In this document: one piece after another, positions 1-9,900 of the stretch | How positions within the stretch are numbered: position 1 is the stretch's first letter | Layout of the letters: each line of letters begins with the position of its first letter | Source: Hymenobacter edaphi | GTDB lineage: Bacteria; Bacteroidota; Bacteroidia; Cytophagales; Hymenobacteraceae | Assembly (NCBI RefSeq): GCF_003258365.1 | Contig: NZ_QHKM01000005.1 | Coordinates: 248,001-312,000, forward strand | DNA length: 64,000 bases | Reading direction: 5' to 3' | Notes under the pieces: model-generated | Told to the model about the DNA's origin: nothing | Seen by the model: only the letters and a program-made list of their open reading frames with translations | Database searches by the model: none | Translations under genes and position numbers: made by a program

Positions 1-240
1 TCTTTGTCAGCAAGCTTAAATAAGCCTGAATCGGAACCTCAAGCGTCTTTGGGAAGCTTATGCAGAAAAATCAACGGCTACTAGCTGGCAGTGACGTAGT
101 TTAGCCCCCGGCGCGGGCGGGTGGGCCGGCAGCGGCCGGGGGCCCCGCTGCAAATTCGCCTGCGCCGAACTGCACCTGAACGCGTAGCTTTACGTACGAG
201 AAGAGTCATTACCCGCCGGCAGAATCCTATTTTGAACCTG

Positions 241-1518
241 ATGAACCGCCTCCGTCGTTTCGCCCCCGGCAACTGCATCGGGCTGCTGCTCGGTTTGCTG
301 CTGCTGGCCGGCGCTGCGCAGGCGCAAACGCCCGACACCGTCCGCAGGCCCAAACCCATCCGCGACGTTACCCTCGACAACATCGACGTGGCGCCCGGCG
401 CAGTGGACACCAAGGGCTGGCTGCTACTCAACCAAGACATTGCCATTGAGCTGGACGGGGCCGTACAGAACCTCTACAACTTCAAGTACGACAAGGCCGA
501 GCGGCAATTCCGCTCCTTGCGCCGGCGCTACCCCAACCACCCCATGCCCTACTTCCTGATGGGCCTGAGCACCTGGTGGAAAATCGTGCCGACCAACGTG
601 CAGACCAAGCTGTACGACAAGCCCTTCTACGCCTACATGGACACGACCATTGCCAAGGCCGAAGCCCTGTACGAGAAGGACAGCAAGAACTACGAAGCCT
701 GCTTTTTTCTTTCCGCCGCCTACGGCTTTGCCGGCCGCCTGCAGGCCGAGCGCGGCAGCTGGCCCAAGGCCACCGTCAGCGCCCGGCGGGCCCTGAAGTA
801 CCTGGAGCTAAGCCAGGAAGCCAACGGCCTGAGCCCCGAGTTTTTGTTCGGGCAGGCGCTGTTCAACTACTACGCCGTCTGGATTCCCGACAACTACCCG
901 CTGCTTAAGCCGGTGCTGCTGCTCTTTCCGAAGGGCGACAAGCAGCGGGGCCTGCAGCAGCTGCGCAACGTGGCCGACAACGGCGTGTACGTGGGCCCCG
1001 AGGCCAAGGTATTCCTGATGCGCATCCTCAACAACGAGGAAGGCAACCCGGTGCAGGCCATGCCCATTGCGCGCAACCTGGCGGCCAAATACCCCGACAA
1101 CGGCTACTTTCAGCGCTTCTACGCCCTGCTGAGCTTCAACGAGGGCGAGTTCAAGGACTGCGAGCGGGTGAGCCGCGAAATCCTCGATAAAATCAACCGC
1201 GGCATGCCCGGCTACGAGGGCATCAGCGGGCGCTACGCCACCTATTTCCTGGGCTGGCTGATGCAGAACAAGTATAAGGACCAGGCCAAGGCCAAGGACT
1301 ACTACCAGCGCTGCATCGTGTTTTCGGAAAGCACCGAGGACACCCGCGGCGGCTTTTACCTCTACGCCAACCTGAACCTGGCCCGCATGGCCGACAAGGC
1401 CGGCGACATCAAGGAAGCCCGCCGCTACTACACCGAAGTGGCCGACATTGCCGACAACAAATCGGCCAACCAGAAGGAGGCCAAGGCCTACCTGAAAACG
1501 CACAAGCTGAAGAAGTAA
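241..1518 (+). CDS. Exported tetratricopeptide-repeat protein
   Basis: A 425-residue protein. The frame is open further upstream, but ATG 241 is preferred because it begins a clear signal peptide: basic MNRLRR, then a Leu-rich core, then AGAAQAQ with cleavage near residue 29. The mature part is almost all helical and has recurring TPR-like units, for example around NFKYDKAERQFRSLRRRYP and later segments rich in Tyr, Ala and Leu. It probably acts in the periplasm as a protein-interaction scaffold. No enzymatic motif was seen and the partner is unknown. The stop codon is followed after one base by the left arm of an inverted repeat (1520-1680). Confidence in the gene is high; its function is not known. 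Confidence 0.85.
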   Translation: MNRLRRFAPGNCIGLLLGLLLLAGAAQAQTPDTVRRPKPIRDVTLDNIDVAPGAVDTKGWLLLNQDIAIELDGAVQNLYNFKYDKAERQFRSLRRRYPNHPMPYFLMGLSTWWKIVPTNVQTKLYDKPFYAYMDTTIAKAEALYEKDSKNYEACFFLSAAYGFAGRLQAERGSWPKATVSARRALKYLELSQEANGLSPEFLFGQALFNYYAVWIPDNYPLLKPVLLLFPKGDKQRGLQQLRNVADNGVYVGPEAKVFLMRILNNEEGNPVQAMPIARNLAAKYPDNGYFQRFYALLSFNEGEFKDCERVSREILDKINRGMPGYEGISGRYATYFLGWLMQNKYKDQAKAKDYYQRCIVFSESTEDTRGGFYLYANLNLARMADKAGDIKEARRYYTEVADIADNKSANQKEAKAYLKTHKLKK

Positions 1519-1519
1519 G

Positions 1520-1680
1520 GTAGCGCGCACGTTCAGTTCGCGCCCCCGGGACGTGCGTCGTTGCGGGCGCCAGCGGTGCTGCCCTTTCCGAAGCACGCGC
1601 ACTGGTCACGACGCCCCGGCCCGGCTCACTGTGCCCGCTGCGGGTCGCTCCGAAATACGCGAACTGAACGTGCGCGCTAC
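1520..1680. repeat. Inverted-repeat pair, GTAGCGCG family, copy 1
   Basis: The 23-base arm at 1520-1542 and the arm at 1658-1680 are perfect reverse complements, separated by 115 bases. The arm starts GTAGCGCG and ends AGTTCGCG. It matches the arms at 53305-53402 at 21 of 23 positions, so this is a dispersed family. The left arm begins one base after the stop codon of the TPR gene. The spacer contains no gene. This pair accounts for most of the gap 1519-1730. Confidence 0.85.
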
Positions 1681-1730
1681 GGCCCTGCCTTGCGGCGTCG
1701 TACCTTGCGGGCGTTTAGCCCCTGCCCGCC

Positions 1731-2348
1731 ATGCCGCAACGCATCCTCCAGGACCTGCACGAGGTCAATTTCACCGCCATCGACTTTGAAACGGCCACCG
1801 AGCGGCGCGACAGCGCCTGCTCCATCGGGCTGGTGCGGGTGCAGGGCGGCGAAATCACGGCCACGCACCAGTACCTGATCCGGCCGGTGGAGCTGCGCAT
1901 GGCCCCCATGAACCAGCGCGTGCACGGCATTTCGCTGCAGCAGGTGCTCACGGCCGCGCCCCTGCCCGAGCTGTGGCCGCTGCTGCAGCCCTTCGTCGAG
2001 GGGCAGCTGGTGGTGGCCCACAACGCGCCCTTCGACGTGAGCGTGCTCGAACACTCCCTGCGCGCCTACGCCGTGCCGGTGCCCGACTTCCACAGCCTGT
2101 GCTCGGTGAAGCTGATGCGCGCCAGCCACCCCGGCTTGGACTCCTACCGCCTCAACGCCCTGGCCGCGCACTTCGGCCTCACCCTGAACCACCACGACAG
2201 CCTCTCCGACGCCGTGGCCTGCGCCGAGCTGGCCATCCGCGCCCTGCGCAGCGGCCACCCCTTCCGCTGGGCCCTGAAGCAGCGCGAGCTGACCAAGGGC
2301 ATCGGCAGCGCCAACAAGCCGCGGGTGGCGCGGGCGTGGCGGTGGTAG
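1731..2348 (+). CDS. DnaQ-like 3'-5' exonuclease (DEDDh)
   Basis: A 205-residue protein with the three exonuclease motifs of the DnaQ/RNase T superfamily. ExoI is DFET (D18, E20), ExoII is HNAPFD (about 97-102), and ExoIII is H155-x4-D160 within HDSLSDA. The H-x4-D spacing assigns it to the DEDDh class, with two-metal hydrolysis of 3' ends of DNA or RNA. It is a stand-alone exonuclease domain with a short basic C-terminal tail. It lacks the polymerase or GIY-YIG domains fused in longer relatives, and it could equally be an epsilon-like proofreading or oligonucleotide-trimming enzyme. The cytoplasm is expected because no signal peptide is present. Confidence 0.85.
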   Translation: MPQRILQDLHEVNFTAIDFETATERRDSACSIGLVRVQGGEITATHQYLIRPVELRMAPMNQRVHGISLQQVLTAAPLPELWPLLQPFVEGQLVVAHNAPFDVSVLEHSLRAYAVPVPDFHSLCSVKLMRASHPGLDSYRLNALAAHFGLTLNHHDSLSDAVACAELAIRALRSGHPFRWALKQRELTKGIGSANKPRVARAWRW

Positions 2349-2513
2349 TAAGCTACTGCTACTTACAAGGCGTCGTTTTAAGTGCGGCCGGATCAATCTT
2401 CGCGACTTTACTCGGCTCGCAATTGCGCCTGCATGGCTCACTCCTTCCAGTTCGCTCAGAACGCTAATACCGAAAGAACCATTGGCGCCACGGACAGCAT
2501 TCAGTACGTCTAT

Positions 2514-2897
2514 ATGTGGTTCTTCAACCAAGCCGCCCGGGCCACGGAGCCCGACGCAGCTGCCGTTGCTCTGTGCCGGCATTACAGCTCAGAAGTAGCC
2601 AACCGGCGCACTTCCTGCCTGGATTTGCGCCTCGGGGAAGTAATGCAGTCCGCCAGTTTGCGGACCTGGTATCTGCGCAATCTTGCGCAGATGGCAGTAG
2701 ATTTTGACGATTCCGGTGAGGCAGTGGACAACGACTACCTGAACGCCATTTCGGAGCTGCGTACCCATTATGCCCGGCCAATACCCACGAATAAGCTCAA
2801 GAACCTGCTGAACGATATTCAGTGGATTCTGGCCGTGCCCGGCTCCCAGCCTTCCGACGACTTCGTGTGGTTCGAAGATGCGTTGCCGCAACCTTGA
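2514..2897 (+). CDS. Hypothetical protein
   Basis: A 127-residue protein from ATG 2514. The frame is open upstream, with another ATG at 2433, so the start is uncertain. Composition is ordinary for a soluble protein, with acidic and aromatic residues and no signal peptide, membrane segment or recognisable motif. It begins MWFFNQAAR and ends FEDALPQP. Base composition around it is lower in GC than in its neighbours, which could mean a recently acquired or fast-evolving gene. It converges on the outer-membrane gene, with only 21 bases between the two stops and no obvious terminator hairpin. No family was recognised. Confidence 0.5.
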   Translation: MWFFNQAARATEPDAAAVALCRHYSSEVANRRTSCLDLRLGEVMQSASLRTWYLRNLAQMAVDFDDSGEAVDNDYLNAISELRTHYARPIPTNKLKNLLNDIQWILAVPGSQPSDDFVWFEDALPQP

Positions 2898-2918
2898 TTG
2901 CAGTAACCCGCGCCAACC

Positions 2919-5900
2919 CTAAAACAGCACCGCCGCCTGCATCCGCCCGGTGTGAATCACGTTCAGCCCGTTGGGCTTGCGGCCGTCGTAGCTGAGGGTG
3001 ATGTTGAGGCCGTTGCTGAGGCGCTGCTCCAGGTTCAGGTTCCAGGTCAGGTTGTTGCCGGGGCGCAGGGCCTGCAGGATTTCCAGGCCCACCACGGAGC
3101 TTTCGGTGCCCTTGAAGCCCACGCGCACCAGGCTGGCGGTACCGGAAAGGGTGCGCTTGCCCACCTGGCTCACGCGGGTTTCCACGCTCAGCTCGTCGAA
3201 CACGCCGCGGGCCAGCGGGGTGCCGGGGTCGGGCGTGAGGCGCAGGGTGTTGCGCTTGGTGGTGCGGTGGTAGCTGCCGGTGAAGCGCCAGATGCCGGTG
3301 GGCTGGTAGCTCAGCTCGGGCTGCAGCTCGTACTGCTCCAGCAGGAAGTTGCGTTCGGCCAGGTAGCTGCTGCGGTTTTCGCGGATGCTGCGGGTGCCCG
3401 CGAGGCGGCTGGTGAGGCCCGTGGTGAGGGTGCGGCGCAGCAGCAGGCCCTGGCTGGCGAGGTTGCGGGTGTCGGAGCCCTGGGCCAGCAGGGTTTTCTG
3501 CTGGGTTTGCTGCACCGTCAGCTCGGCGCCGAAGATGGGGTTGGAGCGGTTGAAGTAGAGCGTACTGCGCAGCAGCTTGCTCAAAGACAGCAGCTGCTGG
3601 TCGGCGGTCTGGTAGGCGAAGGGGTTCAGGCGGGCCAGCAGGTCGCGCTCGGTGGTGCGGCGGTCCAGGTTCACGGTATTCACGGCGCTGAAGCGGGCGG
3701 CCACGGCGCGCCAGCCCTTGGCGTCGCGCCACTGGCGCGGGGCGCCCAGCGTGAGGCGGTAGGCAAAGCGGTTGGTAAAGGCCGTGACGTAGGTATCGGT
3801 GAAGAGGTAGACCTTGATGTGGGTGCGGTAGACGGCGTCGGGCGTGGCGGCTTCGAGGAACTCCTCCTTGTCCTGGCGGTTGTTGCCGTTCAGGTCGCCG
3901 GCGTAGTAGTGCGTGCCCTGGCCCTGCTGCCCGGCGGGCACCGGGATGAACACGTAGTCGCGCTTCGGCTCCCGGCCGGTGGCCACGTTGTAGGTCAGCT
4001 CGGAGCGCAGCTGGCCCTGCAGCAAGGCCACGTTCCAGCCCAGCTGCCCGAGGGCGGTGCGCTGCCGGGCCGAGTCGCGGGCGGCCAGGTCGCGGTAGGT
4101 AGCCAGCAGGCTCAGGTCCTGGTATTTGCCCAGCTTGGTGCTGAGCTGCCCCTGCCAGGTCTGGGCCCGGCCGCGCTGCTGCAGGGTGCGCAGGTCGGCG
4201 GCGGGCGTCTGGTCGCGGCGGAAGGTGTAGTCGAGGCGGAACTTGGTTTTGGCGCTGTCCTGGCTGGTGAGGAACAGCGCGTGCTCGTCGAAGTAGTTGG
4301 CGGTGGAGAGCGAGTCGCCGGAGGGCAGGCGCACCCGGTTTTTGTCGAAGCGGTAGGCGTAGCCGGGCAGCACCGGGCCGCGCAGGTAGCGCACGGCCGC
4401 CTCGCCGCGCGTCCAGGAGCTGCGGCGGCGGCCAGCATCGGCGCCGAGCAGAAACAGGGAGCCGCGCAGCTCCACGTCGCCCACGCGCTGGGCCGCGTCC
4501 AGCCAGTGCTGCACCCCGCTGACCTCCCCGGCCCGGTAGCGGCGGCTCACGCGGTAGTTGATGCTGTTGTTCACGTCGCGCACTAGGCCCAGCGAAAAGT
4601 TGAAGATGTTGTCCTCGCGCGAGATGCGCCCGCCAGTGGCATTGCTCTGCTGGGTGGCCGCGGTGCTCCAGTTGCGGTCAAACTCGATGTCGCGGTAGCG
4701 GTCGATGGGCGCGAAGCGGCGGCTGGTGTACTCGTAGTCCAGGGCCGAGCGGAGGCGGTAGCCCTGCAGCTGCCCGGCCAGGCCGGCGCGGCGGGCGTAG
4801 GCCGGGCGGCCGTCGGCCAGGCGGTAGCTGCTCAGCCCGCCCCCGATGGGCCGGCCCTCCATCACGTAGCCGATGCGCATGGCCTGGCCCTCGTCGGCCT
4901 CGGGCGAAAAGCGGTTCAGATCGAGCTTGGAGGAGGCCAGGTCGACAAACACCGTGGTGGTGGAATCGACGCGGAAGCTGGCGCCGGCCGACACGACCTG
5001 CTTTTCCAGCGGCGTGGGCAGCAGGCGCTCGGGCCGGTAGCGCCCCTGCGAGATGCCGCCCACCGGGGCCACAAACTCGTAGACGCGGCCGTTGGCGTTG
5101 ACCCGCGTGGGGTCGGTGCTCAGCACGTAGTCGGCCCCGCTGGCGCCCTGGCCCACGTCGGTAAAGCGCACGTTGTACACGCCGCGGGTGGAGTCGGTGA
5201 GCAGCACGTAAATCCAGCGGGTGGCGCCGGTGCCCGCGTCGGTGAAGCGCACGCGGTTGTACTGAATCTGGCGCCGGTCGTAGGCCACCGAGTCAGCGCC
5301 GCCGGTCACAGCCAGGCCCACGTTGTCGCCGATGTTGCGCAGCAGGGTGCGGTCGGCATCGGTCAGCGAGAGGTTGGGCGAGTTGTCGGGGTTGTCGGCT
5401 TCGCGGTAGTAGTTGGCGTGCACCTGCAGGCGGCCGGCCTCCTGGTAGTGGTTCAGGTGGTAGAGCGAGCGGGCGTAGTTGAAGTCGGAGTACTCGTAAT
5501 CGACGCGGAGGCGCGAGTTGCGGGTAATCAGGTGGCGGGGCGAAAACGTCAGCTCGGCGGTGTTGTAGTCGATGACGTAGTCGTTGTCGAAGCCACGCAC
5601 GAGCAGGCGGCCGTCGAGGTACACCCGCTCGGAGTTGGCCAGGATGATGATGAACTGCTCCCCATTGGGCCCGCGCAGGCGGTAGGGCCCCTGCACGTTC
5701 TCGATGGGCTCGACGGTGACGCTGGCAAACTTGCCCTTGGCCACGCCCGCCGCCACGGTGGTGGAGCTGCGCACCGCCCCGCCCAGGGCTCTTTCCAGCC
5801 GCGTGGGCGTGCTGCTGGCCGTAACGGTCGTCACCGGGTTATTGGCCGGCGAGCCGCCCGGAATGCCCGACAAGGCCCCCGGGTACGGCGGCACGCCCGG

Positions 5901-6788
5901 GCTGCCGGGGCCGATGGGAATGGGGTTGAGCGGATTGGGCAGCAGGGCTCCGGGCGCGGCCGTGGTGGCGCCGAGCTGCTGGCCCAGAAACAGGTCGCCG
6001 GCGGCGCCCTGCACGTTTTTGTAGAAGCGCAGGAAGTAGTCGGGCTTGTTGCGCAGCACCACGTCGCCGGCGGTCAGGGCCCAGCGGGGGTGCGTCAGGG
6101 TGACGTAGATGCGGTCGAATTCCTGCAGCTGCTGGGTGTTGCCCTCGGGCTGAAAGGGCACGTTCTGGTCGCTGATGGCGGCCGTCAGGTTGATTTTGTC
6201 GGTGAGCTTGCCCTCCAGCTGCAGGTTCAGCGCCGAGTTGACGAACACGTTCTGGGCGTTGCCGAAGGAAATGCCGCGGGTCAGCGAGCCGGTTTTGTTG
6301 ATGCCCGGCGTGGCCAGAATCTGCTCCTGCCGCCCTAGGTCGGCGTAGCCCGTAAACGGCCGGCTCTCGAAGCTGAGCGAGTCCATGAGGCTGCGCGGGC
6401 GGCGGAAGCGCGGGGCCGCCAGCCGCACCGGCAGCACCCGGTAGCACACCAGCACCGAGTCGGGCCGGTTGGTGGGCAGGCGCAGATCGGGCTGGCCCGG
6501 CTCGGGCGAAGCCACCCGGCTGCTGGGCCAGAAGATGCGGTACCGGTCGCGCCGGGCGTCGTAGGCCACGCTGCGCCCGTCCGTCGACACCGAGGAGGGC
6601 ACCACCGTCAGCGTATCGGCCAGGCTGAACTCGGTGGTATCACGCCCGGCGGGCACGCGCACCCACGCGCAGCGCCTCGACGAAGGCACCGCGCCCGGCC
6701 GCACCTGCGCCCGCACGCCCACGGCGCCGCCCGCCAGCAGGACCAGCAAGAGCAGGGAGCAAACAATCAGGCGTAAGGAATACGGCAT
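2919..6788 (-). CDS. Large outer-membrane beta-barrel protein
   Basis: A 1289-residue protein from ATG 6788. The frame is open upstream, but this start gives a proper signal peptide (MPYSLRLIV, a Leu-rich core, cleavage near VRAQ). The body alternates polar and hydrophobic residues with many Tyr, Arg and Asp, as in long outer-membrane barrels. The chain ends in Phe (AAVLF), the usual BAM recognition signal. Residues about 269-344 are a Pro/Gly/Ala/Thr-rich low-complexity linker between barrel-like parts. After it comes a conserved-looking block, GPYRLRGPNGEQF, then RVYLDG and DNDYVIDY. No TonB box or plug was seen, so it is not obviously a TonB receptor. The role may be in secretion or surface assembly, but that is inference only. 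Confidence 0.75.
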   Translation of the reverse strand: MPYSLRLIVCSLLLLVLLAGGAVGVRAQVRPGAVPSSRRCAWVRVPAGRDTTEFSLADTLTVVPSSVSTDGRSVAYDARRDRYRIFWPSSRVASPEPGQPDLRLPTNRPDSVLVCYRVLPVRLAAPRFRRPRSLMDSLSFESRPFTGYADLGRQEQILATPGINKTGSLTRGISFGNAQNVFVNSALNLQLEGKLTDKINLTAAISDQNVPFQPEGNTQQLQEFDRIYVTLTHPRWALTAGDVVLRNKPDYFLRFYKNVQGAAGDLFLGQQLGATTAAPGALLPNPLNPIPIGPGSPGVPPYPGALSGIPGGSPANNPVTTVTASSTPTRLERALGGAVRSSTTVAAGVAKGKFASVTVEPIENVQGPYRLRGPNGEQFIIILANSERVYLDGRLLVRGFDNDYVIDYNTAELTFSPRHLITRNSRLRVDYEYSDFNYARSLYHLNHYQEAGRLQVHANYYREADNPDNSPNLSLTDADRTLLRNIGDNVGLAVTGGADSVAYDRRQIQYNRVRFTDAGTGATRWIYVLLTDSTRGVYNVRFTDVGQGASGADYVLSTDPTRVNANGRVYEFVAPVGGISQGRYRPERLLPTPLEKQVVSAGASFRVDSTTTVFVDLASSKLDLNRFSPEADEGQAMRIGYVMEGRPIGGGLSSYRLADGRPAYARRAGLAGQLQGYRLRSALDYEYTSRRFAPIDRYRDIEFDRNWSTAATQQSNATGGRISREDNIFNFSLGLVRDVNNSINYRVSRRYRAGEVSGVQHWLDAAQRVGDVELRGSLFLLGADAGRRRSSWTRGEAAVRYLRGPVLPGYAYRFDKNRVRLPSGDSLSTANYFDEHALFLTSQDSAKTKFRLDYTFRRDQTPAADLRTLQQRGRAQTWQGQLSTKLGKYQDLSLLATYRDLAARDSARQRTALGQLGWNVALLQGQLRSELTYNVATGREPKRDYVFIPVPAGQQGQGTHYYAGDLNGNNRQDKEEFLEAATPDAVYRTHIKVYLFTDTYVTAFTNRFAYRLTLGAPRQWRDAKGWRAVAARFSAVNTVNLDRRTTERDLLARLNPFAYQTADQQLLSLSKLLRSTLYFNRSNPIFGAELTVQQTQQKTLLAQGSDTRNLASQGLLLRRTLTTGLTSRLAGTRSIRENRSSYLAERNFLLEQYELQPELSYQPTGIWRFTGSYHRTTKRNTLRLTPDPGTPLARGVFDELSVETRVSQVGKRTLSGTASLVRVGFKGTESSVVGLEILQALRPGNNLTWNLNLEQRLSNGLNITLSYDGRKPNGLNVIHTGRMQAAVLF

Positions 6789-6885
6789 AGAGCGCGGCTG
6801 GTCGGGCCACTCGACAGGGCGAAATAACGCTTGACGGCCTAACGTCGTGCCCGGGCGGAAAAATCCCGGGCGGGAAAGGGCCATA

Positions 6886-6928
6886 GGGCAAGAGTTCAGA
6901 AGGGTAAGAGTTTGGGAGGGTAAGAGTT
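6886..6928. repeat. Short tandem repeat, GGGTAAGAGTT units
   Basis: Three copies of an 11-base core GGG(T/C)AAGAGTT occur at 16-base steps (6886, 6902, 6918). They lie between the start of the outer-membrane protein gene and the stop of the histidine kinase gene. Just upstream, CCCGGGCGG occurs twice (near 6850 and 6865). No gene is seen in 6789-6974. Confidence 0.6.
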
Positions 6929-6974
6929 GATTTTCACTTCTTCCACTCACAAACTTCTAGACGCTTCATCTCCT

Positions 6975-9900
6975 TTACCCCGGCGCCTGCGGCAGCTCGA
7001 TAAAGAATGTGGTGCCCTCCCCTACTACCGTCTCAAACCACACCTGGCCGCCGGCGCTTTCGATGCCGCGCTTGGCCACCGCCAGCCCGATGCCCGAGCC
7101 GGTTTCCTTGGTGGTGAAGTTAGGCCGAAACACCTTGTCGCGTACGTCCTCGTCGATGCCGCTGCCGTTGTCCTGGATGCTGATGCGCACGGTGCCGGGC
7201 GCGGGCAGCTCCACGCGGGCGTGCACCTCGGCGGTGCGGTCGGCCGGAATGGCCTGCAGCGCGTTCAGCAGCAGGTTGTTGAAGGTGCGCACCAGCAGGT
7301 TTTCATCGGCAAAGACGGTGGCTTCCTCGGCACCCGGTCCTACTTCCAGCTGCACGTGCTGGTGCAGGGCCACGCAGCGGCGCAGCACCTGGGCAATGGC
7401 CAGCCGCTCGGGGCGCATGGCGGGCAGGTTGGTGAAGTTGGAAAACGAGGTGGCAATGTCGGTGAGCACGTCGATCTGGGTGATAAGCGTCTGCGAGATG
7501 CGGCCGATCATTTCCTCCAGGTTGCCGCGCTTCTCGGTAAGGGCCCGCTGCAGAAACTGCAGGCTGAGCTTCATGGGCGTAAGCGGGTTCTTGATTTCGT
7601 GGGCCACCTGCCGGGCCATTTCGCGCCAAGCGGCTTCTTTTTCCTGCATGGCCAGCTCCTGCTTGCTGTCCTCCAGCTTGTGGAGCATGGTGTTGTACTC
7701 GCGCACCAGCAGCCCCAGCTCGTCGTTCGACTCGTAGGCCAGCGGCTCGTTGTTGCCCGTGAGCGTGGTGTGGCGCAGCTTTTCGGTGATGAGCTTGAGC
7801 GGGCGCGTGAGCACCCGCGTAGCCACGAAGGTCAGCAGCAGGAAGCCGATGAACATCACGGTGAAGATGTTCAGGATGGTGGTCGTCAGCTCGGTGAGTT
7901 TGGTGTTCAGGTCCTTCTGCGAATCGAAGAACGGAATGCCCACGTAGCCCAGCACCGCGCCCGCGCCCGGCGAGGCCGACTGCGCCCGGATGGGCAGGTA
8001 GAGCGTGTTGAACTGCAACGAACCGGTCCGCTCGGTGAGCAGGATGCGCGGCTGCCCGCGCTCGGCCAGGGCCACCACGGCTTCGGGGTTCATCAGCGTG
8101 CTGATCAGGCCGGCCTCGAAGATGAGCGGCTGGCTGCTCACCACCAGCTCGCCGCGGGCGTCGTAGAGGTTGAGGTCAGTTTCGGTCAGGGCCGATACGT
8201 TGTCGACCAGCTGGCCCAGGCGGCCGCGGCTGGTGGAGTCGGCCAGCAGGCCGCGCTGACGCAGGATGCTGGCCTGGGCCAGCTGCCCGCGCCGCTCGTA
8301 GCTGCGGCGCAGGTCGCGCTTGTAGCTGTCGGTGAAGAGGCTGGCGGTGGCCAGGCTCACCACCAGCAGGGTGGCCAGGATGCCCACCGTCATAAACAGC
8401 TGAATCTTGGCCGAGAAAGTGGTGCGGAACCAGCGCCGCCGCGGATTGCGCAGGGCAAACAGCAGCAGCAGCACGAAGCCTCCGCCCAGCAGGTGCAGCA
8501 AAAACCAGAACGAGAAGTTGGCCAGCCACTCGGCCGCCGCGTAGGTGGGCGTGCTCACCACCACGGTGCGCTGCTGCGGCCCCTTCACGCCAAAATGGTG
8601 GGCACCGCTCAGCACCAGCCCGTCGGCGTACAGGCGCGGGTCGCGCAGGGCCGCGGCGGGTAGCTCGTTCACGTAGTCGAAGTCGCCCTCGCTGTACACC
8701 AGGCGGCCCTTTTCGTAGCCGGCATAGCTCAATTCATTGCCCAGGCCGGGCTGAAAGTACTTCTGGTCCACCAGCAGCTCGGGCACCACGCTGTTGGCGG
8801 TGAGCTTCTTCAGGGTCAGCTCCAGCAGCACGGTGGCGGTGTTGCCGGCCACGGTGGGCACCGGCACGAAGGCCACGTAACGGCGCGAGTCGAAGAAGGT
8901 GCTGCCGTGCACCAGGTAGAGGTCGGGCAAATCGGTGGGCGTGGCCTGGCGCAGCAGCTGGGCCCGCGTGGCGGCCAACGACAGCACGCCGTCGGCTTCG
9001 TTGAGCGGCTGGCCCTGCCCGTCGAAGAGGCTCACGCGCACGTCGTACTTATCGAAGTGGCCCCGCAGGTAGTACTTGGCAATCTTCTGGCGCACTACGT
9101 CCTGGCTGGCGAAGCGGTTGGCCAGGCGCGTGCGAATGACGCCGTCGGCGGCAATGTCGTGGGCGCGCTCAGCCAGCAGAAACTCGCCCTGCAGGTCGTT
9201 ATCCACGAGCAGGTTGCCGGCCAGGCGCTGCTTGTTCTGAATGAGCTGCTCTTTGAAGTGCTGGTACAAGGCCAACGAGCCCACGCTGGCGCTCAGCCCC
9301 AGCATCAGAAACAGGAACACCACCACCCGAAACGGCAGCACCCCCGCCAGCTGCCGCAGCGAGGCCACGCGCAGCACCAGGAAGAACAGCAGCGCCAAGC
9401 CCAGCAGCACTACGGTGGTTTCGCCCAGGGCCAGGCCCACCGGCAGCACCAGCAGCGTGGCCGCCCCCAGCACGAGCAGGCGCACCGGCTGCGGCTCGGC
9501 GGGCACGGCGGCCAGGTACAGCTGCGTGAGCAGCCAGAAGCCGATGAAGTAACTACCAGAGTGCAGCACAACGGCCAGACACAGCAGCAGCTTGAAGCCC
9601 GAGAACTGGATGCTCTGCGACACGTCGAGCACCAGCTGGGAGTTGCTCACCGAGCTGAGGTAAAACGAGTACAGCATCAGCAGCCCGCCGAAAAAGCTCA
9701 GGCCGGCCGCGCTGGCCACCACCATGCGCCCCGTGCGCCCGGGCACGCGGCGCACGTAGCGCGCCATCCCGTAGCGCCGAAACAGCAGCAGCGCGTACCA
9801 GGCAATGATCAGCAGCAGGGCCGCATTGATGAGCAGGTCGCCAAGCGAGGGCGACACCCACGAGGCGGCGTACAGCTTGGGGTCGAACAGGGGCAGCTCG

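Noticed and set aside
2952-4586. Long plus-strand frame opposite the outer-membrane protein gene
   Set aside because: Ala/Gly/Val-rich shadow with no start context, signal or motif.
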